This document shows, piece by piece, positions 1 to 12,300 of a stretch of 64,000 nt of DNA. The DNA lies in the NCBI GenBank assembly GCA_963714325.1, contig CAVQOB010000019.1, positions 22,021 to 86,020 on the forward strand, in the 5' to 3' direction. Numbering within the stretch: position 1 is the stretch's first letter; each line of letters begins with the position of its first letter. A program made the translations under genes and the position numbers. This stretch comes from CAVQOB01 sp963714325 (GTDB taxonomy: Bacteria > Pseudomonadota > Alphaproteobacteria > Rhizobiales > Hyphomicrobiaceae). A model generated the notes under the pieces. The model was not told the origin of the DNA. It ran no database searches and worked only from the letters and a program-made list of their open reading frames with translations.

Positions 1-1188
1 AGCGGCTTCGGCGCTCGAATCTGGCCATCAGGTCGGATCACGTTCATTGCCAAATACCGGGTCGGCGGCGGCCGGTCGGCTGCGACGCGACGACTCACAA
101 TTGGCACCTATGGAATCCTGACAGTCGAAGAAGCGCGCGCTCTTGCAAAGAAGGCGCTCGGCTCCGTCGCCCATGGCGAAGATCCGGCCGGTGCCAAACA
201 GGCCAAGCGGCGAGAAATGACCGTCGCACAGTTGATCGACATCTATGCGGCCGAAGGCACAGAACATATGAAGGATCGAAACCGCCGTTACATGCTGGCG
301 CGGCTCCAACATCACGTCTTTCCGATCCTCGGACGCAAGAAGATCTCTGAAGTGCGCGTCGCCGATGTCGAGCACTTCATGCGCGACGTGAAGGCCGGGA
401 AGACGGCGAAAGATGAGAAAGGTACCACGTCGCGGTCTCGAATCATCGTCCGCGGCGGACCCGGTGCCGCACTCAAAGGCGTTCGCGATTTATCAGCCGT
501 CTTCACCTTCGCCGTCCGGCGAGAGTTGGTGCCGTCCAATCCCTGCAGCGCCGTCAAGAAACCAGCAGACGGCAAGCGCACTCGCTTTCTGTCGCTCGAC
601 GAGGTCAAACACCTCGGCGCTGCGCTCGACGCCTTCTCGGCCGAAGGTATGTCGCCGAAGGCGATCCAAATCATGCGCCTTTGGGCATTGACTGGCTGCC
701 GTCGCGACGAGATCGCGGGCATGAAGTGGTCCGAAGTTGATTTCGAGCGTGCGTGCTTGCGTCTGGAAGAATCCAAAACCGGTAAATCCGTTAGACCACT
801 GGCCGGCGCGGCCGTCGCTTTGCTTCAGTCGCTCGCGCATGAACGATCTTCGCCGTTCGTCTTTCCATCTGAAGACGGCAGCACCTACTACCAAGGCACC
901 AAACGCCTATGGGCAAAAGTTGTGAAGCGCGCGAACCTTCCCGGCGTCACGCCGCACACCTTGCGCCACACGATCGGGTCGGCCGCCGTCTCATCCGGAG
1001 AAACGCTTGCTATGACCGGCGCCTTGTTGGGGCACGCTGACAATCGCTCGACGAGCATCTACGCCCACATGCAGCAAGACCCAGCGCGCCGGGCAGCAGA
1101 TCGCGTGGTGGGACCGATTGCAACGGCGTTGGGGGTGCAGGCGGTGGCAGTAGTGCAACCATTGCGTGTCAGGAAACTCGGACAATGA
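1..1188 (+). CDS. Tyrosine recombinase/integrase, 5' end outside window
   Basis: Phage/island-type integrase catalysing site-specific insertion and excision of a mobile element. The open frame runs from the first base, so the protein is 5'-truncated by the window edge; a later internal ATG at 217 is not the true start because the preceding 72 codons read as an arm-type DNA-binding domain (GARIWPSGRITF, then LTIGTYGILTVEEARALAK). A core-binding SAM-like region follows, then the catalytic domain: Arg in TGCRRDE near visible residue 234, Lys in SKTGKS, HTLRH box, LGHAD and the nucleophile Tyr in SIYAH near residue 354. All key residues are present, so it is probably active. It is the only integrase seen and may serve the accessory region that ends at the tRNA-Val gene at 25.8 kb, although it lies at the far end from that tRNA. 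Confidence 0.93.
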   Translation, partial: SGFGARIWPSGRITFIAKYRVGGGRSAATRRLTIGTYGILTVEEARALAKKALGSVAHGEDPAGAKQAKRREMTVAQLIDIYAAEGTEHMKDRNRRYMLARLQHHVFPILGRKKISEVRVADVEHFMRDVKAGKTAKDEKGTTSRSRIIVRGGPGAALKGVRDLSAVFTFAVRRELVPSNPCSAVKKPADGKRTRFLSLDEVKHLGAALDAFSAEGMSPKAIQIMRLWALTGCRRDEIAGMKWSEVDFERACLRLEESKTGKSVRPLAGAAVALLQSLAHERSSPFVFPSEDGSTYYQGTKRLWAKVVKRANLPGVTPHTLRHTIGSAAVSSGETLAMTGALLGHADNRSTSIYAHMQQDPARRAADRVVGPIATALGVQAVAVVQPLRVRKLGQ

Positions 1189-1386
1189 TCTCGTCGTGCT
1201 GACGGCCGACCCAATCCACAAATAGGCAATCACACGGCGGCTTGAAAAGTCAGTCGCAAAAAATCTGGCCACGGCAAGCATCACGCCATCAAGGCCAACG
1301 GCTTTTGCACGCCTCGGGACCTGTTGCTGGGATGCCCCGATACGACGACCAGTAGTCCAACCCTCCCCCGGCCGCCGCCTTGACCC

Positions 1387-4300
1387 TCAGAACAAATTAC
1401 TCACCAGAATATCCTCATCCAGCACGCTCGTCAGGTTAACGCCGACGAGCACGGTGATCGAGCCGTTGTTGGCGGTGATGAAGGAATTGCCGCCGTAGAA
1501 CTGCGACGCGGCCCGCACTGCCGCCACGTCGGCAAACGCGCTCGACGAGAACATGAGTTGGTCGCTGGCCCCCGCGGCCCCAGTGAAGTCGTAGATGTAG
1601 TCGTAGCCGTAGCCGGTGCCCGCAACCAAGAACTGGTCGTTGCCGGCGCCACCATACAGGGCGTCGGTATCGGCGCCGCCTTTCAGAGTGTCGTCGTCGG
1701 CGAAGCCGAACAGGATGTCGATGCCGGCGCCGCCGCGCAAAACGTCATTGCCGGAATCGCCGACCAGCAGGTCGTTATCCGCGCCACCATCCAGCGTGTC
1801 GTTGCCGGTCGAGCCGCTGAGCAGATCGATGCCCGAGCCACCGCTGATGCTGTCATTGTCGGCGTCGCCATAGAGGCTGTCGTCACCATCGCCACCGAAG
1901 ACCGTATCGGCACCGCTACCGGCTTCGACGACGTCAGTGCCGGCTGAGCCGGTATAAGTATCGGCGCCGTCACCGAGATTGCCGTAGTTGTTCGCCAAAT
2001 CGGAGCCGCCGTAGACCGTATCATCGCCGGCCGCCGCATAGATGATGTCGACATTGTTGCCGCCGTCGATCAGGTCGTTGCCGGAGCCCGCCACGTCAAA
2101 CAGTTCGGACAGAATGTCACCGCCATCGCCGCCGTAGATCGTGTCGTTACCAGCATCGCCGACCAGCACGTCCTCGTTAGCGCCGCCATAGATGCCATCG
2201 CCACCAGCTCCGCCGTAGACGCTGTCGAAGCCGTCGTTGCCGAAGATGATGTCAGCGCCGGTCGTGCCTTGCACGAAGTCGTTGCCGGCCAGCGCGTGCG
2301 ACGTGGTGCCGGGCGTCGCCAGCGTGACGCTGTCGTTGCCGGCGGTGAACGCTGACGCCGAGCCGGCGTTGATCACGAAGGCTTCGTCGAACGTCGCGCC
2401 ACGCGCGTCGGTGATGCGCACGGTGATGCTGTAGGCGTTACCGGCGACGATCGCGCCGGTGTCGGCGACGACGATGGTGTTGCCGGAGATGCCGAACCGC
2501 CCACTGGCACTGTTGACGAGCGAATAGGTTGCCGTGTCGCCGAGCGGGGCATCGGGATCGGACCAGCCGAGCACGCCGACTTCGGAACCATCCGGCGCGC
2601 CGGCGGCAAGTGCCGTGGTCGAGAATGTGATATCGGTCGGCGCGTCGTTCAAAACCTCGGAAGCCGTGAACGTACCGTTGGCGAAGGTCAGAAATTCAAA
2701 ATTATTCAGCGTGTCGCTACCGACGCTTGGATTGAAGACGACCAGCGCGCCGGGCGTGCCAGTGATGCTGTAATCGCGCCACTGGCCGGCGTAGATCGCC
2801 GTATCGCCCATGCCGGCGCCGGCATCGACGGCGTTTGCGCCACTTTCGGTCATCGCGAAACGGTCGTTGAGGCTGGTGCCGACGATGCTCTCGAAGTTGA
2901 TCGCCCGGCCGGAGCCGTCGAAGTTGTTCGGGCCGGCGCCAAGATTGAGGGCGACGCCGGAGGTCGATGCAGCATAGCTCAGCGTATCGGTGCCAGCTCC
3001 GCCGTCGATGGTCGTGCTGTTGGCCAAGCCGGCGACGTTGAATGTATCGGCTAGGGCCGAGCCGGTGACGGATTCGATGTTGATCAGCCGATCGTGGCCG
3101 GTGATCGGTGCTGCACCCGCGCCAACATCGAGGATGACGGGCGACCCGCTCGCGGCATAGCTGGCGCTGTCATTGCCGCCGCTGCCATTGAGCGTGCGCT
3201 GGATGGAGTCCGAGGCACTGAAAACATCGCTGCCGAAACCGCCGTTGATCGTCTCGAAGTTTGAAAACGTATCGGTGCCAACACCGGTTCCTGTCGCTGC
3301 GTTGGTGCCGGTGGCGTTCAGCGTGCAGGTGATGGCAGTGCCGATATTGGCGTAACTGAGTGTGTCGTTGCCATTGCCGGCGTTCAACGTCTGATCGGCC
3401 GCGTCATTGACGTTGAACGTGTCGTCGAGGCCGGAGCCGGTGATCACCTCGATGTTGATCAGCCGGTCATGACCGGCGATCGGCGCCGCGCCCGCGCCGA
3501 CGTCGAGAATGACGGCGCCAGAACTCGCCGTATAGTCGGCGCTGTCACTACCGCCGGCGCCATTGAGCGTACGCTGGACGGCGTTGGCCAGGTTGAAGGT
3601 GTCGGCGCCCGCGCCGCCGGTGACGTTCTCGATGGCTGTCAGCGTATCGGAGCCGACGTCGGCGCCCGATGCAGATCCGCCGCCGCTGCCATCGAGCGTG
3701 ACAGTGACGGCGTTGGTCGCAGCACTGTAATCAACCGTATCACCCGTCCCGGCGCCACCGTCATAGGTGTCATTGCCGAGACTGCCGAAGATCAAATCGT
3801 TGCCGCCTTCGCCGTTAACGGTGTCGTTGCCCGCTCCCGCGGTAATTCTGTCAGCGCCGTCCCCGGCATTGAAAAAGTCGCCGATCGCATCCTGCAGCTC
3901 GCCCACGGTGCCACCGGTGAAGCCGGTCAATGTACCATTGCTGGCGTTCGCAACATCGTCGCCGGCAGTGCCTGTGAACGTGACTAATTCCGGGGCAAAG
4001 ATGAAGTCGCTGGCCTGCAGGCCGGAGGTGACGCCGGTCAGGGTGATCTGGTTGCCGGGCTGGCCGGCGAAAGTGATGACGGCATTGGCGCCATAGGTGA
4101 TTGTCAGTGAGCCAAAGGTCTGCCCGAGGCCGGTTAAGTTGATCCGATCATGCTCGGCGCCGTTCACGACCGTGGTCACGAAACCGGAGAGGGTATCGGT
4201 GCCAAAGCCGAAGGCGGCGTAACGGAACTGATCGGCGCCGGCTCCACCGATCAAGGTGTCATTGCCAAGACCGCCATCGAGGGTATCGTTGCCATCGGCA

Positions 4301-7300
4301 CCGTCGAGGCGATTTGTGGTGGTGTTACCGGTGATGTTGTCGGCGCCCGAACCGCCAGTGACGCGTTCGAAATTGGCAAGCTGGTCGGTGCCGCTCTCGG
4401 CGCCCACCGCCTGATTGGTGGCGGCTGCGAGATTGACAACGACGCCGAGCGTGGTCGAGGCGAAGCTCACCGTATCGGCCGTGCCGGTACTACCATCCAT
4501 TGTGTCGTTACCGGCGCCGCCGTCGATGGAATCGTTGTCCTGGCCGCCATTCACGGTATCGTCACCGCCACCGCCGCTTAGGCTGTCGTTGCCCAGGCCG
4601 CCATTGATGATGTTACCGGCGCCATTGCCGGTGATCGTGTCGTTTGTGGATATGCTTGATATGACGGTGACGTTCTCGATACCGAGCAGGTTGGTGGTGG
4701 CGGAGCCGTTTGCGAACGAGGCATTACCGGACGCATCGAGAGTGAAATTGAGATTACCGCTCGCAACTAGAACCGCAGTGTCGACATCGGCCCCGCCATC
4801 GAACGTGTTCGAGCCATTTGAGCCGCCCGAATACATGAAAAACGTGTCGTTGCCGCCATTGCCGATGAATGTTTGCCCGGCAAATTGGCCGGTCATGGTG
4901 TCGTTGCCCGAGCCGCCGAGCACAATCTCAACGTCGTAGAGCGAGTCGGCACCGATTTCGGTCCCGGTGGCACCACCAGATGTTCCGAACTGCTGGAGAT
5001 CAAGCGTAACACCGGATGTGGTCATGGAATAGTCGACGGTGTCGAAGCCGGCGTCGCCGTAGAAATTGTCGTTACCGACTGAGCTCTTGAGAACATCGTT
5101 GCCATCGCCGCCATACAGTACGCGTCTTGTTAGTGCGGAGGAGGAACCCGATGTCAGAGTGTCGGCGCCGCTGCCGCCGATCACCTCCTCGACATTGACG
5201 ATCTGGTCGGTGCCGATTTCTACGCCGGTGGCCTGATTCGACAAGGTTGCCAGATTGACGACGACACCCAGCGTGGTCGCGGAGTAGTCGACGACGTCAC
5301 CCCATGTCGTTCCGACCGGCACCTCATCACCACCGTCGATCACGTCGTCGCCGCCGCCGCCGATCAACCTGTCGTTGCCGGCATCACCGAAGAGCGTGTC
5401 GGCTCCCCCACCACCGTTAAGCACATTCGCTTCGATGTCACCGGTCAGGGTGTCGTCACCCGCGCCGCCGGTGAGGTTCTCGATCTCGATCAGCGTGTCG
5501 TCGCCAATATCGGCACCGGTGGCCTCACCGAAATTCAAATCGGCGGTCACCGCGAGCAGCGCCGATGCGTAGCTGGCCGTATCACGGTCCAGTCCGCCGC
5601 CAGCACCCCCGTCTAGCGAGTCATTGCCCAGCCCGCCCTCGAGAACGTCGGCATCGTCGCCGCCAAGCAGCGTATCCTGCCCGGCGCCGCCCTGCAGCGT
5701 GTCATTGCCCTGGCCGCCTTCAATCGAATCGCTGCCGCCGCCACCATCGATAACATTGTCGAGGAAACCACCGATCAGGGTATCGCCTTGACTAGAGCCG
5801 ATCAGGCCGTGGAAATCCCCGTCGAGGGTATCGGTTCCAGCGCCAAAGGTGTTCTGCCCGACACCGGTGATGCTGAGATTTACGGTGACCCCACTCGTGG
5901 CGCCAGCGTAGGAGATAGTATCCAGATCCGAACCCATTGAGGATTTGCAAAAGGTCGTCGCCATCGCCGCCGATGAGCAGGTCATCACCCGTATAGCCAT
6001 ATAGCGTGTCGTTGCCAGCGCCGCCATCGAGGGTGTCATTGCCGCTCCCGGATAGTATGGCGTCATTGCCGTTCAGTGCCAGGAAGCTGTCACCGATCGT
6101 ATCCTGCAACTCGGCCAACGAGCCGCCGGTGAACCCGGTCAGAGTGCCAGAGAGGAATGCGCCTGATCATTGCCGATTGTGCCTGTGAACGTTGCCGACT
6201 CCGGGACAAAAATGAAGTCGCTGGCCTGCAGGCCGGAGGTGACGCCGGTCAGGGTAATCTGGTTGCCGGGTTGACCGGCGAATGTGATGACGGCGTTGGC
6301 ACCATAGGTGATCGTGAGCGACCCGAAGGTCTGCCCGAGGCCGGTCAGGTTGATCCGGTCATGCTCGGCGCCGTTGATCGCCGTTGTCACGAAGTCGCTG
6401 ATGATATCGCTGCCGAAACCGAAGGCGGCGTACCCGAACCGGTCGGCGCCAGCCCCCCCGACCAAGGTGTCGTTGCCGAGGCCGCCATCGAGGGTGTCGT
6501 GGCTGCCTCCACCGTTGAGCAAATTAGCAGCGGAGTTTCCGGTCAGCGTATCAGCGACCGAGCCACCGATGACGTTCTCAATACCATTCAATGTCTCGGT
6601 ATCGATGCCAGTTGCCGTGACCACTGCGTCGCCGTTGACGTTGAGCGTCAACACAATTGCCGAAGTCGCGTCCGAAAGGTCTGCCGTATCGCCACCCGCC
6701 GAATTACCGCCGCCATCGAGCGTATCATTGCCGGCAGCCCCGCGCAGCGTATCGTTGCCGCCACCGCCGCTGAGAATATTGGCGCCGGAATTGCCGGTCA
6801 GCGTATCGTCGGCCGAGCCGCCGCTGACGTTTTCGATACCGATCAAGGTGTCGGTATCGATGCCTGTAGCCGTGACGACCGCGCCGCCGCTGCCGTCGAG
6901 CGTCAGCACAACCGCGCCGGTCGCGTCAGAAAGGTTGGCTGTATCGCCGCCTGCTGCGTTGGCGCCACCATCGAGCGTATCATCGCCCGCTCGCCCACGC
7001 AGCGTATCGTCGCCATTGCCGCCGTTGAGCACATTCACGCCAGCATTGCCAGACAGCGTATCATTGCCCGTGCCACCGATAATATTCTCGATGCCGATCA
7101 AGGTGCCGCTCGAAAAGCCGTTTCCGGCTAAAAAGACCCCCGCGCCGCCGCTGTCATTGAGCCCCACACCGAACGCGCCAGCGATATCTGAAAGATTCGC
7201 CGTATCGCCGCCCGCCGCATTGGCGCCGCCATCGAGCGTATCATTGCCTCCGGCCCCGCGCAGCACGTCATCGCCATTGCCGCCTGCCAGGCTGTTGTCC

Positions 7301-8065
7301 GACGCATTGCCCATGATGCCGTCGTTTCCGGTGCCGCCGATGACGTTCTCGATACCGATCAAGGTGTCGGTATCGATTCCGGTTGCGGTGACCACGGCGC
7401 CACCGGTGCCATCAAGCGTCAGCACGACCGCTCCGGTCGCGTCCGAAAGATCCGCCGTGTCGCCGCCGAACGCATTCGCGCCACCATCGAGCGTGTCATT
7501 GCCCAGCCCGCCGATCAGCCAGTCGTTTTCACTACCGCCGCGCAGCGTATCTTGCCCGGCGCCACCCTGCAGCGTGTCGTCGCCAACGCCGCCTTCAATC
7601 GAATCGCTGCCGCCACCGCCGTCGATAACATTGTCGAGGAAACCGCCGAACAGGGTATCGCCCTGATTGGAGCCGATCAGGCCGCGGAAGCCCAACATGA
7701 GCGTATCCACGCCGGCGCCACCGGTGTTTTGCGCGGTGTTGATGTTGAGGTTGACCGACACGCCAACGCTGGCGCTCGCATAGGACACCGTATCCACATT
7801 GTCGAGGGAGTTCAGTGTATCATTACCATCGCCGCCCTCAAGAATATCGATTCCATTGCGACCAAAAAGGAGGTCATTGCCGGCCCCGCCGATAGAGCGT
7901 GTCGTTGCCGTCACCTGCAACCACAGTATCATTGCCGTTATTGCCGATGAACGTGTCGCCAATCGCATCCTGCAAATCGGTCACCGAGCCGCCGGTGAAG
8001 CCTGTTAAAACCCCGAAGACGGCATTGGCCTCATCGTCGACTGCGGTGCCTGTGAACGTGGCCAT
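1387..8065 (-). CDS. RTX-type calcium-binding secreted protein, three frameshifts
   Basis: Giant repeat protein of about 2220 residues, expected to be exported by a type I system and to fold on binding calcium outside the cell. Dozens of GGxGxDxLxG nonapeptides are visible, a cadherin-like domain lies near 2640-2370, and the C-terminus (GYDYIYDF, then VLDEDILVSNLF) is a typical uncleaved type I signal. Start chosen at 8065 (MATFTGTAVDD) with GAGGGA about 9 bases upstream. Three modules open with a related FTGT..LTGFTGG..LQDxIGD block (8065, about 6195, about 3995). The frame breaks three times: an extra base at about 7891, a net loss of one near 6150-6165, and an extra base at about 5931. Correcting each restores uninterrupted repeats. 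Either a pseudogene or sequence errors. Ends in a region paralogous to the downstream giant protein. Confidence 0.85.
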
Positions 8066-8142
8066 GGCAATATTTCCCTCTTGTTATCGATCGTTATCAA
8101 TTTGATCTGCCGTCGCTGGCCGTGCGCTCACGCGGCACCAGC

Positions 8143-8166
8143 CGTCATGAATTCCGTCATGAATTC
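8143..8166. repeat. Perfect 12-bp tandem repeat
   Basis: Two adjacent copies of CGTCATGAATTC lie between the divergent RTX gene and the regulator gene, about 80 bases upstream of the RTX start. Each copy contains an EcoRI-like palindrome GAATTC preceded by TCAT. Could be a binding site for the neighbouring regulator or a simple slippage duplication. Confidence 0.6.
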
Positions 8167-8350
8167 TGGCAGCCCCGCCAGGTGGGCCTATTGGAAGCTC
8201 GGCCCTGCGACGGGCATGACGTCCACCGCAGGGCCGCGAAAAGGGATGCAAAATGCTGCTTCCAAAACCGACTCCAAAAACACCGGTCAGCGCAAGCTAA
8301 GACCACCACGCCAGACATCGCAATGTCATAGCGCTGTTAGACTGCGACAA

Positions 8351-8400
8351 TTGACACATATTCTCAGTCATTTACTGTCATCATCAGTCACGAACTGACT
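8351..8400 (+). promoter_or_regulatory. Promoter with AGTCA operator-like repeats
   Basis: A TTGACA hexamer at 8351-8356 is followed 16 bases later by TACTGT at 8373-8378, a good sigma-70 pair. Overlapping it are four AGTCA/TGTCA pentamers (near 8366, 8376, 8386 and, inverted, 8396), the last two forming the inverted repeat AGTCA-CGAAC-TGACT at 8386-8400, directly before the ribosome binding site of the next gene. The layout fits an autoregulated DNA-binding protein, but no binding has been shown. Confidence 0.5.
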
Positions 8401-8416
8401 TCAAGGGATTTGATCG

Positions 8417-9232
8417 ATGGACATCAAGATATCGGGTCCGCAGCGGGTTAACCTGCGAACCGACGTGCTTAGCCACCGTTCAAAGTCGAGCTTGAATGAC
8501 GTGGATTACTCCCGCAGCGTCCTGCATGTCTCGTTGAACACGTTCAAGAAATGCGTCGGCGATGCGCCCGAGCTGATCCTCAAGCAACGCACATTCAACA
8601 CCATCGTCGCGAACATCGGCGGGATTCCCAAGCGCTTCGGCGGTGTTGTCGCCGGCGTGGTACCGCCGTCCGAATTCGGCGGCTACGCCAAAGCTGACTA
8701 TGGCTACCTCGTCGGGCGCTATCTCCTCTACCGCCGCGCGATCGACAACGGCTTTGAGATTACCCGGGCGGTCCTCGAAATCAGCTGGAACGAAAGCCTG
8801 TCGTGCCTCTCCTTTGTCGAAACGCGCCGCTTCAACAGCGACGGCAAATGGCGATCGAGCGACTTCAAGGGCAATATCTATATGCATGCCGAGCGCGTCT
8901 TGATGGGTTTGTTGGCCATCGACAATGGCGATGCCCGTTTGACGCTGCTGCACATTCCCTCACGCCAGGTCAGTGGCAGCGTGTTCGGCGGCCTGCGCTC
9001 ATCCGGTGTTGTCCTCTCACACGGATACCCCAAGCGATTTTTCCAGCCCGTGGTCAGCCCGGTGACGATCGAGGCGATCCCGCCAACAAGAAAATCTATG
9101 TCCGCGAATGCGATTTGTATCACGCTTGCGCCCGGTTCACCGGACTATGCGAGAGTCGCTCAGGACTTGATCGTCGCCGAGGAGCACGCCGTCGTCATGA
9201 CACCGCTGATGTGGCGGTCGGCTCAGCGCTGA
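8417..9232 (+). CDS. Putative HTH-type regulator between the RTX genes
   Basis: 271-residue cytoplasmic protein; start at 8417 has AAGGGA 8 bases upstream. Residues about 25-70 (DVDYSRSVLHVSLNTFKKCV) look like an Xre-like helix-turn-helix used for DNA binding. The remainder, with YLVGRYLLYRR, LEISWNESL and VSGSVFGGL, resembles an uncharacterised C-terminal domain I associate with rhizobial regulators; that match is from memory only. No signal peptide or membrane segment. It sits alone on the plus strand between two minus-strand RTX genes, divergent from one and convergent with the other, so control of RTX expression is a reasonable guess. Could also be an unrelated cargo gene. Confidence 0.6.
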   Translation: MDIKISGPQRVNLRTDVLSHRSKSSLNDVDYSRSVLHVSLNTFKKCVGDAPELILKQRTFNTIVANIGGIPKRFGGVVAGVVPPSEFGGYAKADYGYLVGRYLLYRRAIDNGFEITRAVLEISWNESLSCLSFVETRRFNSDGKWRSSDFKGNIYMHAERVLMGLLAIDNGDARLTLLHIPSRQVSGSVFGGLRSSGVVLSHGYPKRFFQPVVSPVTIEAIPPTRKSMSANAICITLAPGSPDYARVAQDLIVAEEHAVVMTPLMWRSAQR

Positions 9233-9238
9233 AGCTGC

Positions 9239-9259
9239 GCATGCGTCGGGTGCGCATGC
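9239..9259. terminator. Hairpin between convergent genes
   Basis: GCATGCG and CGCATGC form a 7-bp stem with a 7-base loop in the 70-bp gap between the plus-strand regulator and the 3' end of the minus-strand ELWxxDGT gene. No T-run follows on either strand, so it would be a weak or factor-dependent terminator. Confidence 0.3.
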
Positions 9260-9302
9260 CAAGGCGAACACACTTAGTGCCCCCAGATGACACGACCACA
9301 TC

Positions 9303-12300
9303 TTAAAACGCCCCCGTCACCACCAGATCTTCGTCGAGGATGCCGGCGATATTGACGCCGACGAGGACGACGAACGCGCCGCCCGAACCCGGCACGGTGA
9401 TGGTCGTGTTGCCGCTCGCGAAGACGGAGGCTGCACGCACCGCCGCCGCATCGGCGAAGTGTCCAGCCTGGAACAGCAAGCTGTCGCTCGGCCCGGCCAC
9501 GCCGTTGACCTGGAAATCGTAGATATAGTCGTAGCCGTAGCCGATGCCGCCGACCTGGAACGTGTCGTTGCCGGCGCCGCCGTAAAGGCCGTCGACGTCG
9601 GGACCGCCGTTGAGAATGTCATCGTCGGCGAAGCCGTACAGCACGTCGATGCCGGCGCCGCCGCGCAGCACGTCGTTGCCGGCGTCGCCCACCAGCAGGT
9701 CGTTGTCGGCGCCGGCGTCGAGCGTATCGTTGCCGGTCGAGCCCGACAGCAGGTCGATGCCGCTGCCGCCGTAAATCAGATCGGAGTTGGCCTCGCCGTA
9801 GAGACTGTCATCGCCATCGCCACCGGTGATGGTGTCGAGGCCAGCGCCACCGACAACGACGTCAGTGCCGTTGGCGCCGACGAAGGTGTCGTCACCGATG
9901 CCGAGGTCGGCGTAGTTGTTGGCTAGGTCGGAACCACCATAGACGGTGTCGTCGCCAGCCGCTGCGTAGATGATGTCGACGTTGTTGCCGCCGTCGATCA
10001 CGTCGTTGCCGGAGCCGAGGCTGTCGAATAGCTCGGAGAGGATGTCGCCGCCGTCGCCGCCATAGAGCGAATCGTTACCGGCGTCGCCGACAATGATGTC
10101 TTCATTGCTGCCGCCGTAGAGCGCATCCGCGCCGCCGCCGCCGTAGAGGCTGTCGAAGCCAACATCCGCATAGACGCTGTCGGCGCCAGCGGCACCCGAT
10201 ACAAAATCGTTGCCGGCGAGCGCGTAGTAGCTGCCGCCGCTGCCGGGCAGCGCGACGCTGTCATTGCCCGCCGTGAACAGGCCGGGCGGCGGCTGCGACG
10301 CCAAGACGGTGATGCGCACGGCGTTCGAAGCGTTGTTGCTCTCGTTGCCTTCGAAGAGGCCGTTCGGTTGATCGGCAGATGCGATGAGGTGATAGGTGCC
10401 GGCGGTGTTGAGCGTCAGCGATACGCTGTCGGTCAATGAGGTGCCGTTGGCGAGCGCACCAAGCGCGCGCGTGGCCAACAGCGTGTCGCCGCCGTCGAGG
10501 ATGGCGTCGGTCGAGAGATAGATGCGCGTCGTCGAGGCGTTGGCCGCGAAGCTGCCGAGGTTGGTCAGCGAGACTGTCGCCGTGACGCTGCCGCCTACCA
10601 GCACCGAGCCCTCGCTGAGCCCGAGGCCGACCGCGCCGAGGTCGGGGCGCTGCGCTTGCAAGGCTGCAAGACCGATGGTTTCTATCCCGAACGTCAGCGT
10701 TTCGATGTCGGTGAGGGTGTCCTGGCCATCGGGACCGTTGATGACAACCGTCATGCCGGATGATGAGACCAGCGTATAGCCAGCCCGCGTGCCGGAAAAG
10801 ACTGCGCTGTCGATGCCAACGCCGCCATCAAGCGTGTCGTTGCCGAGACCGCCGGAGAGGGTGTCGTTGCCGCCTAACCCGAACAAAGTATTGCTACCAC
10901 CCAATCCGATAAGAGTATCCGCCTCACTTGTCCCCGTCTGGGTCGCCGCGTCGGATGGCGGCGGGGAAATTCCACTCACATCGGTGACGGTGATTGCCAT
11001 CGACTGCGTATCCGCATCGACGCCATCGAATGCGCGTACGATCAGATCGTAAACATTGTCGCCGTCGAAATCGGTTGGATCTTCAAAATTGGGCGAGGTT
11101 GCGAACGCTAGCGCGCCTGTTATCGGATTGATGGCGAACCTTGCCGCATCGGCACCGCCAACGATCGCGTACGCGAGGGTGGTGCCGATATCGGCATCAC
11201 TCGCATTTACAGTCGTCACAGCTGTAGTGTTTTCGGCAATGGACACAACAGCAGTCGCACCGCCGCCATTGCTACCAATCAAAGGCGCGGTATCGTTGAG
11301 GTCGGAGAGATTTATCGTGAAGCTCAAGGTTTTACCAAGACCGGAGGTGTCGGACGCAGTGATGTCGATTGCAAACGCGCTTGCCGCTTCGCGATCGAGG
11401 TTAGCGCCAGCTTTGACCACAAGCTGGTTGCCGTTGATTACTTCGAGGCGCCCCAGCGGATCATTGACGGCATAGGCGAGGGTGTCACCGAGATCGGGAT
11501 CACTGCCGGATAACGTACCGATCACGGTGCCGGCTATGGAATTCTCGGCAATGGTGTTGCCGGTCAGTGAGAGCGTTGTTGGTGCGCGATTGGGAATCGC
11601 AAACGGTGTCAAGCCAACAGGGTCGGATCCGAAGTCAACCGTATTGATGTCCCGCACGAGGGCCGTACCGGCAGCGGTGCCGTCAGTCGACCAGACTTCT
11701 CGTCCAAAGCTTGGGTGAGTGGCCGTGAAGTATATTTCTCCGTTGAACAGGCCGAGAAGGATAGGCGTTGAACCACTTGCGCCTGGATATACGTCCATCA
11801 GTAGTTGCGTGCCGGCCGCCGTGCCATCGGTCACCCAAACCTCGTTGCCGTTGACGGCGTCGCTGGCCGCGAAGATGAGTTTGCTCCCGATTGGGGTCGG
11901 CCAGAGTGTTATTGTGGAGCCACTTGAACCAGCAAAGATATCCTTCAGTATTGAAGTGCCGGCGGCGGTGCCGTCTGTAACCCAGAGCTCGCGTCCGTGG
12001 GTTGCGTTGATCGCGGTGAAGACGAGTTGGTTCCCGAGTTTCGTGAATTGCGCAGGCTCAGAGGAGGCGCTTCCCGGATTGATGTCCGTGAGCATAGCAG
12101 TACCTGCCGCCGTGCCGTCGGATGACCACAATTCTCCGCCGGCCAAGTTGGTGGAGGCGGCGTAAAATGCCTTGCCGTTGAGTTCGACAAAGTCTCGCGG
12201 AAAGGAACCGATCCCAAACGTATTGACGTCGGCAACACGCATGGTGCCAGCGCTGGTGCCATCGGTCACCCACAGCTCTGATCCAGCAACTCCGTCGTCG

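Noticed and set aside
1189..1386. Attachment site (copy of the tRNA-Val 3' end) next to the integrase
   Set aside because: I found no match to the tRNA 3' sequence in this gap, so no att site is claimed.
6157..7666. Long plus-strand open frames across the RTX gene (up to 452 codons)
   Set aside because: They are the antisense of GC-rich RTX repeats; composition is Ser/Pro/Val-rich repeats mirroring the real frame and no start signals are present.
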